From positions 1 through 7,732 of the forward strand of contig JAQBVH010000130.1 of NCBI GenBank assembly GCA_027623615.1: a DNA stretch of 7,732 nucleotides, written 5' to 3'. The position numbers and the translations under genes were made by a program. Below, in pieces: positions 5,942-7,732 of the stretch; position 1 is the stretch's first letter, and each line of letters opens with the position of its first letter. The stretch is from Planctomycetota bacterium. Lineage in GTDB: Bacteria; Planctomycetota; UBA1135; GCA-002686595. The notes under the pieces were generated by a model that was given only the letters and a program-made list of their open reading frames with translations, made no database searches and was not told where the DNA came from.

Positions 5942-7732
5942 ATGCCCCGTCCCCCCGCCCTCCGCCTTGCGTTCCTTGCCAGCCTGATCCTCTTGACCGC
6001 CTGTGGCGGGGGGAATGAACCAGGCCAATCGAGTCCAGGCCAGTCGAGTCCAGGCCGGTCGGCTCAGGGGACGGCGGCCCCGGGCCCTGGAGAGAACGCC
6101 CCCGGCGACCAGGGTCCCGGCGATCAGGGCGCGACGCTGGGCGGCGCGAAGGGACCAAGGCTGAACGCCCAGGACGGGGACGCGTCCCAACGCCCCGACG
6201 CCCCCCAACGCCTGTTCTTGAGCCGCTTCCCTCCGCTGGGCCCCTGGTTCGAGGAGTTGCGGATGAAGGTCATGCCCGCGAGCTCCGGCTGGCCGCCCGA
6301 GCAGCTCGCGAGCATCGCGAAGAGGGTATTGCGCCCCGCGGTGCGGGAAGCCCTCGCGGGTCAAGGCGCAGGGAGTCTTGCCGAGGTGCGGGATCCGCAG
6401 TTCACCTGCAGCGTGCCTCTCAGCCCCGCGAGGCTGATCGAGCGCGGCGCAGGCGGCCTGACCGTGAGGACGGGCGTGCTGACCGCCATGGATGCCGATG
6501 ACCCGGCCCGCACCGATCCGGCCGTGGTGCTCGCGAACCTCGTCCTCCCCTTCGCAGGAGCTGCCGACACCGACGTCGAGCTCTGGGTGACCGACTCCTG
6601 GGGCGAGGGGCCGCTCATGCACACGCGCTGCATCCTACGCCTGTCGGCTCGGACCTCCGCGGGGCAGCTGCAGGCCAACGTGACCTTCCGCACAAGTTGG
6701 AATGTGGGTCAGGGGGGTGTGCTCCTGAGCAACCTGACCGGCGAGCACTACGAGGAGCTGCGGCGTGAAGGGGAGGGTTTCCAGGACCTCACCGGGCAGG
6801 CCCTCGGCGCCGCCGCCGCGCCGGGCCGTTGGGTCTGGGGCGGCGCCCTCGAGCTGTCGGACTCGACCGACAACCTGATCAACTTCACGAACGTCTACCT
6901 GGGCATGCACGGGTTGGCGGTGGGGGATCTTGACGGGGACGGCCTCGAGGACGTGTACGTCGGCACGGTCGGAGGAACGCCGAACCGGCTGCTGCGCCAC
7001 CAACCCGACGGCCGGGTGATCGACGTCGCGAGCCGATCGCAGGTCGACTTCCTCGACGACACGGCCGGCGTGCTGATCGTCGACCTCGACGGTGACGGCG
7101 CGCGGGACCTGGTGCTTGCGATGGACGAGGACCTGCTCATCGCCTGGAACGACGGCGGCGGGGTCTTCGACGAGCGCACCCTGCTCGAGCGCGGCCCCGA
7201 GGATCGGGACAAGGTGTACAGCCTGAGCGCCGCCGATGCTGACGGCGACGGAGACCTCGACCTGTACGACACGCGCTACTTCAGCGGAGAGTATGGCGCG
7301 GCTGGCGTCCCCACGCCGTATCACGACGCACGCAACGGAGCCCGCAACTCCCTGTGGCGTAACGAGGGCAAGCGACGCTTCGTCGATGGCACCGAAGAGC
7401 TCGGCCTTGACCACCAGAACAACCGCTTCAGCCTGACCTCTCTCTGGGAGGACGTCGACGGCGATGGGGACCTCGACCTCTATGTCGTCAACGACTTCGG
7501 TCGCAACAACCTCTACGTGCGCGGCGACGACGGCCGCTACCGCGACGGGGCGGGCAAGCTGGGCCTGAGCGACATGGCCGCCGGCATGGGCATCACCTGC
7601 GCCGACGCCGACGGGGACGGCTTGCTCGACCTGTACGTGACCAACATGTACACCGCCGCGGGGCGCCGCGTGACGGCGACCCAGCGCTTCGCCGACCTTC
7701 AGGGGCCCGCAGCCAAGAGCTACCAGCGTCAC
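5942..7732 (+). CDS. FG-GAP/VCBS repeat lipoprotein, CRTAC1-like, 3'-truncated by window edge
   Basis: The frame is open for 597 codons to the last base, so the C terminus is missing. Residues 1-21 are a lipoprotein signal peptide with lipobox LTAC, putting the lipidated Cys at 21. Residues 22 to about 88 form a Gly/Pro/Gln linker with pentapeptide repeats (PGQSS, PGQSS, PGRSA; later GDQGP, GDQGA). Residues about 91-285 are a globular region; its strand-rich part with LQANVTFRTSWNVGQGG resembles NTF2-like domains that I recall preceding such repeats, at low confidence. From about 320 come FG-GAP/VCBS repeats with calcium-loop cores: DLDGDGLED (329-337), DLDGDGARD (381-389), DADGDGDLD (432-440), DVDGDGDLD (504-512) and DADGDGLLD (555-563). 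These build a beta-propeller that binds Ca2+ and usually mediates binding, not catalysis. CRTAC1-type proteins end in an ASPIC/UnbV domain, which would lie beyond the window. The protein should sit on the periplasmic or outer face of a membrane. Its partner is unknown. Confidence 0.88.
   Translation, partial: MPRPPALRLAFLASLILLTACGGGNEPGQSSPGQSSPGRSAQGTAAPGPGENAPGDQGPGDQGATLGGAKGPRLNAQDGDASQRPDAPQRLFLSRFPPLGPWFEELRMKVMPASSGWPPEQLASIAKRVLRPAVREALAGQGAGSLAEVRDPQFTCSVPLSPARLIERGAGGLTVRTGVLTAMDADDPARTDPAVVLANLVLPFAGAADTDVELWVTDSWGEGPLMHTRCILRLSARTSAGQLQANVTFRTSWNVGQGGVLLSNLTGEHYEELRREGEGFQDLTGQALGAAAAPGRWVWGGALELSDSTDNLINFTNVYLGMHGLAVGDLDGDGLEDVYVGTVGGTPNRLLRHQPDGRVIDVASRSQVDFLDDTAGVLIVDLDGDGARDLVLAMDEDLLIAWNDGGGVFDERTLLERGPEDRDKVYSLSAADADGDGDLDLYDTRYFSGEYGAAGVPTPYHDARNGARNSLWRNEGKRRFVDGTEELGLDHQNNRFSLTSLWEDVDGDGDLDLYVVNDFGRNNLYVRGDDGRYRDGAGKLGLSDMAAGMGITCADADGDGLLDLYVTNMYTAAGRRVTATQRFADLQGPAAKSYQRH
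6021..6061 (+). repeat. 15-bp tandem repeat, about 2.7 copies, in the lipoprotein linker
   Basis: CAGGCCAATCGAGTC (6021-6035) is followed by CAGGCCAGTCGAGTC (6036-6050) and a partial copy, CAGGCCGGTCG (6051-6061). The copies differ by single bases and encode the pentapeptide PGQSS. The near-identity at the DNA level points to recent slippage or duplication, and copy number is likely to vary between strains without changing the frame. Confidence 0.85.
6104..6133 (+). repeat. Second imperfect 15-bp repeat in the same linker
   Basis: GGCGACCAGGGTCCC (6104-6118) is followed by GGCGATCAGGGCGCG (6119-6133), encoding GDQGP then GDQGA. The period matches the upstream repeat (five codons), but the sequence is different and more diverged, suggesting an older duplication in the same low-complexity spacer. 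Confidence 0.6.

Noticed and set aside
6635..7732. A 365-codon open frame on the - strand opposite the lipoprotein gene
   Set aside because: Its Val/Asp/His-rich product mirrors the Asp/Gly repeat codons of the FG-GAP gene; the + strand frame has a lipobox and five calcium loops.

Overview
The window is GC-rich throughout. Every supported gene lies on the + strand, and genes fill almost all of it. Gene content suggests a bacterium of the Planctomycetota or a similar lineage. The clues are a ThiL with a short 'GGSRLGRHL' centre and a 'DHALHDGEDHEL' motif that I associate with planctomycete forms, an ECF sigma factor with a membrane protein in place of a classical zinc anti-sigma factor, a membrane-anchored HEAT protein, and a large FG-GAP (CRTAC1-like) lipoprotein. 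This assignment is inferred from recalled family features and has not been tested by phylogeny.

Positions 1-1340 are housekeeping. The 3' part of thiL (thiamine-monophosphate kinase, cut by the left edge) overlaps tsaE, the ATPase of the tRNA t6A machinery, by 11 bp. A 51-bp gap follows.

Positions 1392-2542 hold an ECF sigma factor that starts with TTG. Its stop overlaps the start of a single-pass membrane protein (ATGA). That second gene is the likely anti-sigma regulator by position and topology, but it has no zinc-binding HxxxCxxC motif.

Positions 2543-2725 carry no gene. They contain a short GC hairpin and a -10-like TATCCT placed so that transcription would begin at about the ATG of the next gene. 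That gene is a TolC-type outer-membrane channel (2726-4189), followed after 2 bp by a 558-residue protein with an N-terminal membrane anchor and HEAT-type helical repeats (4192-5868). The two are almost certainly co-transcribed. No pump or adaptor gene is visible beside them.

After a 73-bp gap, a lipoprotein gene begins at 5942 and runs off the right edge. It encodes a lipobox, a Gly/Pro/Gln linker with pentapeptide repeats, a possible NTF2-like domain, and at least five FG-GAP/VCBS calcium-loop repeats. No RNA gene, insertion sequence, CRISPR array or transfer signature was seen. The most interesting hypothesis is an envelope module in which a sigma/anti-sigma pair sits directly upstream of an outer-membrane channel and a periplasm-facing HEAT scaffold. 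The functional link is inference.
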